NCBI GenBank assembly: GCA_028292305.1
Contig: JAQGMQ010000773.1
Span: forward strand, 1-5,403
Length of the DNA: 5,403 nucleotides
Direction: 5' to 3'
Source: Rhodoferax sp.
Lineage (GTDB): Bacteria; Pseudomonadota; Gammaproteobacteria; Burkholderiales; Burkholderiaceae_C
Numbering within the stretch: position 1 is the first letter of the stretch; every line of letters starts with the position of its first letter. Below the pieces are notes generated by a model. The model searched no databases and was not told the DNA's origin. It saw only the letters and a program-made list of their open reading frames with translations. The translations under genes were made by a program, and so were the position numbers. Positions 1-5,403 of this stretch are shown here, one piece after another.

Positions 1-702
1 GTGGAGGCGCTGCTGCGCTGGCAGCACCCCACGCTGGGTGCCGTGCCGCCGATGCGCTTCGTGGCGCTGGCCGAGGAATGCGGCCTGATCGACGAACTCA
101 GCATGTGGGTGCTGGGCCAGGCCTGCAGCCAGCTGGCCGACTGGCGGCGTCGTGCGGTGCCGGTGCCGGGCCTGGCCGTCAACCTGTCGGCCAGCAACTT
201 CCAGAACGCGGCCCTGCCCGGGCACGTGGCCCGCGTGCTGCGCGAGCACGGCCTGCCGGCCGCCGAGCTGACGCTGGAGATGACCGAAGGCGTCATGCTC
301 GACCCCGACCCGGTGGTGCTCGACACCATCAGGGCCATCCATGCCCAGGGTGTGCACCTGTCCATGGACGACTTCGGCACCGGTTATTCGAGCCTGGGCT
401 ACCTGCACCGCCTGCCGATCAGCGAGCTCAAGCTCGACAAGAGCTTCGTGCAGGACCTGGAGCACAACAAGGCCGCCCGCGCGCTCACCACCTCGGTGCT
501 GCGCATCGGCGAGAGCCTGGCGCTCAAGGTGGTGGCCGAAGGCGTCGAGACCGAGGCCCAGCGCCGGTTCCTGGCCGACGGCGGCTGCCCGGTGCTGCAG
601 GGCTACCTGTTCGCCCGCCCGATGCCGGCCGCCGAACTCGAGGCCTGGCTGTGCCGCCTGCGCCGTTCCGGCCCCGGGCCAAGCGCCACGTCACCCCGGT
701 GA
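1..702 (+). CDS. EAL-domain c-di-GMP phosphodiesterase, C-terminal part (5' end outside window)
   Basis: This frame is open at the left edge and ends with TGA at 700-702, so only the last 233 residues are seen; the GTG at base 1 is probably an internal Val, not a start. EAL domains hydrolyse cyclic di-GMP to pGpG in the cytoplasm using divalent metals. The signature motifs are in order: EALLRW (residues 2-7), NLSASNFQ (61-68), EMTE (93-96), DDFGTGYSSL (123-132), KLDKSF (144-149), VVAEGVET (177-184) and QGYLFARP (200-207). The metal- and substrate-binding acidic residues and the catalytic Lys of the KLD motif are all present, so an active enzyme is expected. The domain ends about 15 residues before the stop. 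Upstream sensory or GGDEF domains are likely but not visible. The stop overlaps the start of the downstream diguanylate cyclase gene, which suggests one transcript and coupled translation. Confidence 0.95.
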   Translation: MEALLRWQHPTLGAVPPMRFVALAEECGLIDELSMWVLGQACSQLADWRRRAVPVPGLAVNLSASNFQNAALPGHVARVLREHGLPAAELTLEMTEGVMLDPDPVVLDTIRAIHAQGVHLSMDDFGTGYSSLGYLHRLPISELKLDKSFVQDLEHNKAARALTTSVLRIGESLALKVVAEGVETEAQRRFLADGGCPVLQGYLFARPMPAAELEAWLCRLRRSGPGPSATSPR

Positions 703-2168
703 AACGCGACCGCCTGCCTTCCCACAACTTCGCACGCGCCAGCTACGGGCCCCGTGTGATCGGGCTGGCGCTTGGCTTCGTCTCGGTGGCCGGGGTGCTC
801 GGCCCGCGCGGTGACCCGTGGTGGATCTGGCTCGGCCCGGTGCTGCATGCCTTCGTCTGGCCGCACCTGGCCTGGCAATGGTCGCGCCGCGGCAACGACA
901 GCGTACGCGCCGAACGCCGCAGCATCCTGATCGACCACTTCCTGGGCGGCGTGTGGATCGCCGCCATGGCCTTCAACGCGCTGCCCAGCGTGCTCATGTT
1001 CACGCTGATGGGCATGGACAGCATGATCGCCGGCGGTCGGCGCCAGTTCGCGCGCGGCGCCGTGGCCCATGCGGGCGGCATCGCCGTCGGCCTGCTGCTC
1101 TATGGCGTGCACTGGTCACCCACCTCTGACATGGTGCAGGTGATGGCCTGCCTGCCGCTCTTGCTGCTGCACCCGATCTCGGTGGGCCAGATCACCTACC
1201 GCGCGCTCACCAAGCTCAAGCGCCAGCGCGAGGACCTGGCCCACCTGAGCCAGCACGACGGCCTGACCGGCGTGTACAACCGCCGCCACTGGGAAAACAT
1301 GGTCAAGGCCGAATTCGCCCGGTTCGGCCGGTCCGGCGAAATCGCAACGCTGGTGCTGGTCGACCTGGACCACTTCAAGCGCGTCAACGACACCCTCGGC
1401 CACGCCGCCGGCGACACCGTGCTGCGCGGCTTCGCCCAACGCCTGCAAGCCAGCCTGCGCAGCACCGACGCCCCCGGCCGCTACGGCGGCGAAGAGTTCG
1501 GCATCCTGCTGCCCGGCACCGCGCCGCGCGAAGCCAGCGAACTCATGCAACGCCTGCAGGCCAGCCTTAGCACCGAGCCGCTGCTGCCGCAACGGGTGGT
1601 CACCGCCAGCTTCGGCGTGGCCGCACTCACGCGAGATTTGCCCAGCCACGAAGCCTGGATGCGGCTGGCCGACCAGATGCTGTACCGGGCCAAGGACCGT
1701 GGCCGCGACTGCGTCGTCACCGCCGGCGACAGCCGCCCCGCGCCGCTGACCGCGGCCGACGGCCTGCACCGCGGCCTGCGCGACGACGTGCCCATCGTCA
1801 AACGCGTGCTCGCCGGCCTGAGCCTGGGCGACATCGGCGCCGCCCTGTTCGACCCCTCCGACCGCCTGGCCTGGGCCAACGCCGCCTTCCTGCGGCTCTA
1901 CGCCGTGCCCCCGCAGGCACGCAGCTTCGCCAGCATCATGCGCCACTGCCACACTGAGAAAATCGGCCCGCGCATCGACACCGACAACATCGAAGTTTGG
2001 CTCGAAGCCGCCGACAACAAGCGCCGCAGCGTGCCCCGGCGCAGCTTCACCATCGACCTGTGCGACGGGCGGTTCTTCCGGGTGGAGGAGATTTCTTTTG
2101 ACGACGGGTGGTTGCTGGATCTGTGGACGGAGATCAGTGCGGAGCAGGCGGCGGTGGGGGTGGGGTGA
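699..2168 (+). CDS. MASE2-GGDEF-PAS membrane diguanylate cyclase
   Basis: This 489-residue protein should make cyclic di-GMP from two GTP at the inner membrane. The GTG start at 699 overlaps the upstream TGA (GTGA) and lies just before the conserved MASE2 region; the longer open frame upstream is a shadow of the EAL gene. MASE2 (about residues 14-165) is recognised by RVIGLALG (19-26), FVWPHLAW (52-59), AERRSILID (71-79), GGVWIAAMAFNALPSVL (83-99) and GMD (105-107), as in AdrA/DgcC-type cyclases, with about five hydrophobic segments. The GGDEF domain (about 181-340) has DGLTGVYNRR (187-196), VDLDHFKRVND, an RSTD product-inhibition I-site (254-257) and the active site GGEEF (263-267), with five residues between them, so both catalysis and feedback inhibition look intact. 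Residues about 370-480 look like a degenerate PAS domain, with LFDPSDRLAWANAAF near its start and LLDLWTEIS near its end. A PAS domain behind the GGDEF domain is an uncommon order. No convincing Shine-Dalgarno site precedes the GTG, which fits coupling. Confidence 0.93.
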   Translation: MKRDRLPSHNFARASYGPRVIGLALGFVSVAGVLGPRGDPWWIWLGPVLHAFVWPHLAWQWSRRGNDSVRAERRSILIDHFLGGVWIAAMAFNALPSVLMFTLMGMDSMIAGGRRQFARGAVAHAGGIAVGLLLYGVHWSPTSDMVQVMACLPLLLLHPISVGQITYRALTKLKRQREDLAHLSQHDGLTGVYNRRHWENMVKAEFARFGRSGEIATLVLVDLDHFKRVNDTLGHAAGDTVLRGFAQRLQASLRSTDAPGRYGGEEFGILLPGTAPREASELMQRLQASLSTEPLLPQRVVTASFGVAALTRDLPSHEAWMRLADQMLYRAKDRGRDCVVTAGDSRPAPLTAADGLHRGLRDDVPIVKRVLAGLSLGDIGAALFDPSDRLAWANAAFLRLYAVPPQARSFASIMRHCHTEKIGPRIDTDNIEVWLEAADNKRRSVPRRSFTIDLCDGRFFRVEEISFDDGWLLDLWTEISAEQAAVGVG

Positions 2169-2234
2169 GTGGCGATTCGTGAACGCCTTATCACGCAGAG
2201 ACAGGGTTGACCACGCCTTGTCGCTCTGGGCCTG

Positions 2235-2450
2235 TCAGTCACTTTCTGCCCCGAGCCAAAGCCTCCTTGAAGCCAGCGAGATAATCAGTTGCGTACGTTC
2301 CGCGAGTTTGGTGACACGTGCGTCGATCTGAGATAACTCTCCAACTGGCGGCACTCCGACCTCATTGGCGTGCAGTGAAGACGTTCCGCAAAGAACCATG
2401 CGCAGCACGATCACAGCAAACCGGAGCGAAGCAAGGTTGGAATTGATCAT
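2235..2450 (-). CDS. hypothetical small secreted protein (weak)
   Basis: This is an ATG-started frame of 71 codons with no family I recognise. Residues 1-27 could be a signal peptide: a hydrophobic stretch (FAVIVLRMVLCG, residues 11-22) leads to SLHA, a plausible signal peptidase I site before Asn-Glu-Val. The core is interrupted by an Arg, so the signal is imperfect. The mature part would be only about 44 residues with a helical, possibly coiled stretch (QIDARVTKLAERTQLI). The frame stays open upstream to a GTG at 2537, but that extension is proline- and arginine-rich and would bury the hydrophobic segment, so the ATG at 2450 is preferred. No good ribosome binding site is seen. It lies downstream of the lipoprotein-like gene on the same strand, separated by 110 bases containing a hairpin. 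It could be a non-coding open frame or a decayed gene. Confidence 0.33.
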   Translation of the reverse strand: MINSNLASLRFAVIVLRMVLCGTSSLHANEVGVPPVGELSQIDARVTKLAERTQLIISLASRRLWLGAESD

Positions 2451-2537
2451 GGGTGTGCACGGTATTTGGCCGGGAGCCGCTGCGGGCTTTTCTGAACGTA
2501 TTCCCCGTAGGAAGCGAGACGAGCATTTGTTTCGCAC

Positions 2538-2565
2538 GTTAGCAACGCTACCAGCGTCGCCTAAC
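2538..2565 (-). terminator. strong stem-loop overlapping a stop codon (possible terminator or attenuator)
   Basis: Read on the minus strand, GTTAGGCGACGCT is followed by loop GGT and AGCGTTGCTAAC. This gives about 12 pairs: an inner run of eight including one G-T, then one bulged G, then four more pairs. The left arm contains the TAG stop of the lipoprotein-like gene. There is no T-run after it on either strand, so it is not a classic intrinsic terminator. It could be a Rho-linked 3' end, an mRNA stabiliser between the two small genes, or a mobile-element end. Confidence 0.45.
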
Positions 2566-3054
2566 CGGCGCGGAATGCATATATTGCGGCATCGACACCG
2601 CCTCGAGACGAGTCATTTTTGCAAATAAAACAAGAAAACGGAACTGACTCGATGGACTTGTAAACGGCGCGCGTAGCCTCGAACAATTCAGTCTGCGGTT
2701 CCGCAGATATCCGGATTCCAATGTAGTACTCCGTTCCCAATATCTTCCGCCTACTGTTGGCATCAGCTACGAAGCGACCCAATATGGTGACTGCCCCCTT
2801 GGTTATGGCAAACGGTTGTTCCGATATATTTGGCCTTCCTTCCTGGGTTCTCCAAGACAGTGCAGCCCCGTCTTGCGGCCACCCGACCAACAGATACTGA
2901 CCCGGTGGCACCGTCACCATCGAAACCCTGTTATTCAAGATCGGCAGCTCGGAAACATTCTCTGGCAAAGGCACTCCATATCGGGCGCCAGTCGCGACGT
3001 ACCTGCAACCAGCAGAGATACCAAAAGGTAATTACCGGTTATTAGATTTTTCAT
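2561..3054 (-). pseudogene. putative lipoprotein or secreted protein, apparently frameshifted at the lipobox
   Basis: Two overlapping frames together look like one gene. The ATG at 3054 opens a bacterial-type signal sequence (MKNLITGNYLLVSLLVAG), but that frame stops after 39 codons at 2935-2937. The other frame, with no stop from 3031 down to TAG at 2561-2563, encodes a beta-rich body: VSMVTVPPGQYLLVGW, then PFAITKGAVTILGRFVAD, then ILGTEYYIGIRI and a C-terminal part with a CFIC pair. Its only ordinary start is a GTG at 2974, which would give 137 cytoplasmic residues without a signal. The open part above that GTG reads AGCRYVATGARYGVP, so it carries a lipobox-like Cys just where the ATG frame reads LVAG. 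One missing base, or loss of one copy of a 7-base repeat GGTTGCA at 3004-3010, would explain the split. The function is unknown; the PPGQYLLVG motif only faintly recalls DUF2846-type lipoproteins. It lies 96 bases downstream of the HD gene. Confidence 0.5.
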
Positions 3055-3150
3055 GCAGTTCTACAAGTCAGGTTGAGTCGGCAGTGTCGACGGAATCAGA
3101 GAGCTCGTCAAAACCGGAGGGCGGTAGGTGACGCCCCGCTTACAACTCTC

Positions 3151-3681
3151 TCAAACCGAAAGAGGTCGATTTTCAGAGGAAAGAAGCAGTTCAAGTTCAG
3201 ACCAGATCGCACCGCAGAGGCCAAGGCGAAACGCAGATATTTTGAAAACAACTTGCTCACTCTGGTAGACGCTCCACAGCCCGATGTTGCCATCAGCAAC
3301 ACATGCCCGAACGTTTGCAAGCCGGTCGGCCGCTTTGACGACCAGAGCCACTTCGAGCACTCCCGACACACCGGCAAGTTTGGCGTAGGTTTTGGTCTTG
3401 CGCTCTTTTCTATCAATGCCCGGTTCGTCGGTGAGAAGGGTTACACACTGCGCCACTTCTTCACCGAAAAGGCTCTGAACGTCCGCGACCGTCGCTTCTG
3501 TGTCTTCGACCACATCATGAAGGTAGCCGATTGTCTGGGCCTCAAGTCCGAACGGCTCAAGGATCGCAACAACTGCATCCAGGTGGTGTACGTAGGGGTG
3601 CGCACCATACCGCTGCGGGCCATGCATCTTGACCGCGAATGCGCGCGCTTCTTCGAGTTTTGGGCTGTGCATGAAGTGCAT
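3151..3681 (-). CDS. stand-alone HD-domain hydrolase, MESH1/SpoT-HD-like (probable small alarmone hydrolase)
   Basis: This 176-residue cytoplasmic protein matches the HD fold of (p)ppGpp hydrolases, which use Mn2+ to remove pyrophosphate from the 3' position of (p)ppGpp. Visible motifs are HGPQRYG (20-26), PYVHH (29-33), LHDVVEDT (54-61), FGEEVAQCVTLLTDE (72-86), RKERKTKTYAKLA (91-103) and KAADRLANV (116-124). Predicted metal ligands are His33, His55, Asp56 and Asp119, with Glu59 and Asp60 as the catalytic pair, all present. The length agrees with MESH1-type proteins, and no synthetase, TGS or ACT domain follows, so it is hydrolase only. The ATG at 3681 gives the N-terminal helix expected before HGPQR; a second ATG at 3672 is possible. 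The ribosome binding site is weak. It lies between an eCIS operon and small secreted genes in an AT-richer segment, suggesting acquisition. Activity on other nucleotides (for example NADPH, as known for MESH1) cannot be excluded. Confidence 0.88.
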   Translation of the reverse strand: MHFMHSPKLEEARAFAVKMHGPQRYGAHPYVHHLDAVVAILEPFGLEAQTIGYLHDVVEDTEATVADVQSLFGEEVAQCVTLLTDEPGIDRKERKTKTYAKLAGVSGVLEVALVVKAADRLANVRACVADGNIGLWSVYQSEQVVFKISAFRLGLCGAIWSELELLLSSENRPLSV

Positions 3682-3751
3682 TGTGGCTCAACCTTGACGG
3701 CTTGCCATGGTCAGCTTCAGGTTGCTTGAACAGCGAAACCGACATGCCCAT
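3557..3751 (-). pseudogene. possible truncated start of the next eCIS operon gene
   Basis: The stop of the DUF4255-AAA+ gene overlaps an ATG by one base (TGATG), and GAGG at 3760-3763 sits eight bases before this ATG, a good translational set-up. The frame reads MGMSVSLFKQPEADHGKPS and continues in the region of the HD gene for 64 codons in all. After about base 3681 it only mirrors the HD gene in another frame, with arginine-, proline- and cysteine-rich sequence typical of a shadow. I infer that a real operon gene once began here and was cut off within about 70 bases by the incoming segment. No homology is recognised in so short a stretch, so chance is quite possible. Confidence 0.22.
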
Positions 3752-5223
3752 CACCCGCGCCTCGCCGCGTGCATTTCAACTGCGCGCAGCACCTGCTGCA
3801 TGCCTATCGCCGCGCCGTCTTCAGCCGCCAGAAAAGCCGCGGTGATGGCGATGTCGCGGATGCTGCCGCCGGTCAACGGCAACTGGGCGAGTTGCGCAAG
3901 GTCGATCGGTTGCAGCGGATCGCGCGGGGCTTCGGGCGGAAAGCTGGCCCGCCAGATCGCCTCGCGTCCGATGGGGTCGGGCACGCCGAACTGCACCACG
4001 TAATGCAGCCGCCGCGTGAAGGCCGGGTCGAGTGAGGCGCGGTTGCGGGTGCTGAAGATCGCCAGTCCGTCATGCGCCTCGACGCGTTGCATCAGGTAGC
4101 TGACGTCGATGTTCGCATAGCGGTCGTGGCTGTCCTGCACTTCGGTGCGTTTGCCGAACAGTGCCTCGGCCTCGTCGAACAGCAAGATGGCGCCTTGGCG
4201 ATCGGCCGTCGCCAGCGCGCGGCCCAGGTTCCTCTCGGTCTCGCCGATGTGGCGGCTGGCAACACGGGCCAAGTCGACGCGGTAGAGCGGCAGCTTCAGC
4301 TCGTCCGCCAGCACTTCGGCGGCCAGGGTCTTGCCGGTGCCGCTTTCGCCCGCGAAGAGCGCTGTCACACCGCTACCGCGGCGCAGCTTCTTGCCAAAAC
4401 CCCAGTGGGCATAAACCGTCTGGCACCGCCGCATGCGCACACTGATCTGGCGCAGCGCCTGCATCTGCGCATCGGGCAGAACGAGGTCGGTCCATGTCGA
4501 CGCGTTCGTGTGGAGCGCCGTGGGCGTGATGCGCGGAACGAGGCCGGCCGGCCCCCTGTCACGCCCGGATAGGACTGGCAGTGGCGGCTGCCCGTCGGTC
4601 ACCGCCGCTTCCGCGCAGGTGACCGATGCCAGATAACCCGCCGACAGCCGCAACGGGCTGCGCGTCGCCGTCCACAGCTGCGCCAGCGCTTCCGTCGGCA
4701 GCAGCTGCGGCGTGATCGCCACGCGTTCGATGTGCTGGGCAAGGCTTGCGGCATCGGCAGCCAGCGCCGCATCGATCGCAGCACGCGCCCATACCGGGTT
4801 GTCTTCGAACAGCTGCATGACGCTGCCCAGCAAGACTTCGGCATGCAGTGCCTGGTCACCGGAAACCGAGACGAGGTAGTACAGATCCAGCAGTTGCGGC
4901 AGCCGGCCTGCACCCACTTCCACACCCCCCACGCCAGGCGCAGCATGACCGGGCAAGCGCAACGGCGAGGGCGCGCCGGGGTCTTGGTTGCGCCGCGCCA
5001 TGTTGGGCGCCACGCGGTAGAGGAAAAGGTTGATCCGCGCGGACCCGGTGCTGCCGCTTTCCTGCAGCAGATCAGGCAGCAGATCAGGCAGCTGGTCCGG
5101 CGCCAGCAGGCTGACGGCGACGGGGCAGCCGAGCTGTTCAGCCACACCTTGCCGGGCCAGCCCCGCGACGACGGCCGCATGCAGCAGCGCCGATGCGCCA
5201 GCGACGGCCAGGGCGGCGCTCAT
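3751..5223 (-). CDS. DUF4255 (Pvc16-like) to AAA+ ATPase (Pvc15/Afp15-like) fusion of a contractile injection system
   Basis: This 490-residue protein has two parts. Residues 1 to about 230 match DUF4255/Pvc16_N, the Afp16-type tube and sheath terminator family: LLHAAVV (13-19), VAVSLLAPDQLP (35-46), RINLFLYRVAPN (63-74), LYYLVSVSGD (114-123) and LLPTEALAQLW (174-184), followed by the usual PPLPVLSG linker. Residues about 241-486 are an AAA+ ATPase of the eCIS type: WGFGKKLRRGSG, Walker A GESGTGKT (292-299), LYRVDLARVASRHIGETERNLGR, Walker B ILLFDEAEALFGKRT (346-360; Asp350, Glu351), DSHDRYANIDVSYLMQR, the arginine pair at 404-405 and sensor-2-like GGSIRD (452-457). Where such ATPases usually read ATN for sensor 1, it reads STRN (391-394). 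In PVC and Afp clusters these are normally two proteins acting in particle assembly. The ATG at 5223 overlaps the upstream stop (ATGA), indicating an operon. Codon usage is very GC-rich throughout, so the joint is not an obvious assembly artefact. Confidence 0.9.
   Translation of the reverse strand: MSAALAVAGASALLHAAVVAGLARQGVAEQLGCPVAVSLLAPDQLPDLLPDLLQESGSTGSARINLFLYRVAPNMARRNQDPGAPSPLRLPGHAAPGVGGVEVGAGRLPQLLDLYYLVSVSGDQALHAEVLLGSVMQLFEDNPVWARAAIDAALAADAASLAQHIERVAITPQLLPTEALAQLWTATRSPLRLSAGYLASVTCAEAAVTDGQPPLPVLSGRDRGPAGLVPRITPTALHTNASTWTDLVLPDAQMQALRQISVRMRRCQTVYAHWGFGKKLRRGSGVTALFAGESGTGKTLAAEVLADELKLPLYRVDLARVASRHIGETERNLGRALATADRQGAILLFDEAEALFGKRTEVQDSHDRYANIDVSYLMQRVEAHDGLAIFSTRNRASLDPAFTRRLHYVVQFGVPDPIGREAIWRASFPPEAPRDPLQPIDLAQLAQLPLTGGSIRDIAITAAFLAAEDGAAIGMQQVLRAVEMHAARRG
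5065..5092. repeat. 12-bp tandem duplication within the DUF4255 coding region
   Basis: GCAGATCAGGCA occurs twice in direct tandem (5067-5078 and 5079-5090). On the coding strand it produces a repeated Pro-Asp-Leu-Leu block (residues about 46-53). Being a multiple of three it keeps the frame. It sits in a variable loop after the first beta strand of the DUF4255 domain, so a slippage-derived length change is likely to be tolerated. Confidence 0.8.
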
Positions 5224-5366
5224 GGTTTGCCAGACGCGGTCACATCGACACCGGCCGCCGCACCCGGCGCGGGCAGACCGGCATCACCGGCATGGCGTTC
5301 CCACCACTCGCTTGTGAACGTGATGCGGCGGTCCGGTCGGCAGGTGTTGACTTGTGAATCGGCCAC
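5220..5366 (-). CDS. small hypothetical protein in the eCIS operon (48 aa)
   Basis: A GTG start at 5364-5366 is preceded by GAGGAG (5373-5378) with a six-base spacer, the best ribosome binding site in the window. The frame runs 48 codons to TGA, which overlaps the ATG of the DUF4255-AAA+ gene as ATGA. Visible features are one Cys (residue 9), an aromatic patch TFTSEWWERH (16-25) and a Gly/Ala/Pro-rich tail. No family is recognised, and there is no signal peptide or membrane segment. Position and coupling suggest a small accessory protein of the injection system. The same frame has no stop up to the window edge at 5403, so this might instead be the C-terminal end of a longer upstream gene with an internal GTG; the strong ribosome binding site favours a separate gene. 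Confidence 0.55.
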   Translation of the reverse strand: MADSQVNTCRPDRRITFTSEWWERHAGDAGLPAPGAAAGVDVTASGKP

Positions 5367-5372
5367 GGTGCA

Positions 5373-5378
5373 CTCCTC
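5373..5378 (-). promoter_or_regulatory. Shine-Dalgarno site for the 48-codon ORF
   Basis: GAGGAG on the minus strand lies six bases upstream of the GTG at 5364-5366. It is a near-consensus anti-16S match at the best spacing and decides the start of the small eCIS-associated ORF. Confidence 0.65.
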
Positions 5379-5403
5379 GCATGAACGCGATGAACTCGAA
5401 CGA

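Noticed and set aside
603..1112. Minus-strand frame of 169 codons across the EAL/GGDEF junction
   Set aside because: It lies opposite two conserved coding regions and has low-complexity, His/Ala/Arg-rich content with no motif.
1116..1952. Long minus-strand frame of 278 codons opposite the GGDEF gene
   Set aside because: It mirrors the strongly supported cyclase in high-GC DNA, is rich in Gly/Ala/Gln/Val/His repeats without domain motifs, and is a shadow frame.
2200..2236. Convergent terminator between the cyclase gene and the minus-strand genes
   Set aside because: GACAGG and CCTGTC can pair, but only six pairs with a loop of about 25 bases and no T-run; too weak to annotate.
2538..2571. 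Integron attC recombination site
   Set aside because: GTTAG and GCCTAAC are present, but the order is inverted relative to attC (RYYYAAC first, GTTRRRY last), no further copies are seen between the other genes, and no integrase is present.
3027..3036. 10-bp palindrome GGTAATTACC as an operator
   Set aside because: It lies inside the signal-sequence coding region, is short, and no second copy or nearby promoter is seen.
3073..3729. Plus-strand frame of 218 codons opposite the HD gene
   Set aside because: It covers the whole HD gene, whose catalytic motifs are on the other strand; no family features in this frame.
4072..4572. Plus-strand frame of 166 codons opposite the AAA+ domain
   Set aside because: It is antisense to Walker A/B coding sequence and shows no recognisable domain.

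Overview
The window reads like a high-GC betaproteobacterium, most likely Burkholderiales; this is inferred only from codon bias (GC-rich third positions) and protein flavour. No RNA gene, complete insertion sequence or CRISPR array is visible. Three blocks can be separated.

Block 1 (1-2168, + strand) is a cyclic-di-GMP pair. The first gene enters from the left edge and encodes a catalytically intact-looking EAL phosphodiesterase domain. Its stop codon overlaps the GTG start of a 489-residue MASE2-GGDEF-PAS diguanylate cyclase in a 4-base GTGA overlap. An enzyme that breaks down c-di-GMP and one that makes it are therefore probably translated together.

Block 2 (about 2169-3750, - strand genes) is visibly less GC-rich and looks like an inserted or accessory segment. 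In transcription order it holds a 176-residue stand-alone HD-family hydrolase resembling the (p)ppGpp hydrolases MESH1 and SpoT-HD, then an apparently frameshifted secreted or lipoprotein gene, then a weakly supported 71-residue secreted ORF. A strong hairpin overlaps the stop codon of the lipoprotein gene.

Block 3 (about 3751-5403, - strand) is high-GC again and is the end of a contractile-injection-system (eCIS/PVC/Afp-like) operon. Its main gene encodes an N-terminal DUF4255/Pvc16-like domain joined in a single 490-residue chain to a C-terminal Pvc15/Afp15-type AAA+ ATPase. It is preceded by a small 48-codon ORF with a strong ribosome binding site and a 4-base ATGA overlap. It is followed by a TGATG-coupled start codon whose reading frame soon runs into the HD gene, as if the next operon gene had been cut off at the edge of block 2.

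The most interesting items are the DUF4255-AAA+ fusion with an altered sensor-1 motif, the apparent 7-bp or 1-bp frameshift at a lipobox, and the apparent interruption of the eCIS operon by an AT-richer module carrying an orphan alarmone-type hydrolase.
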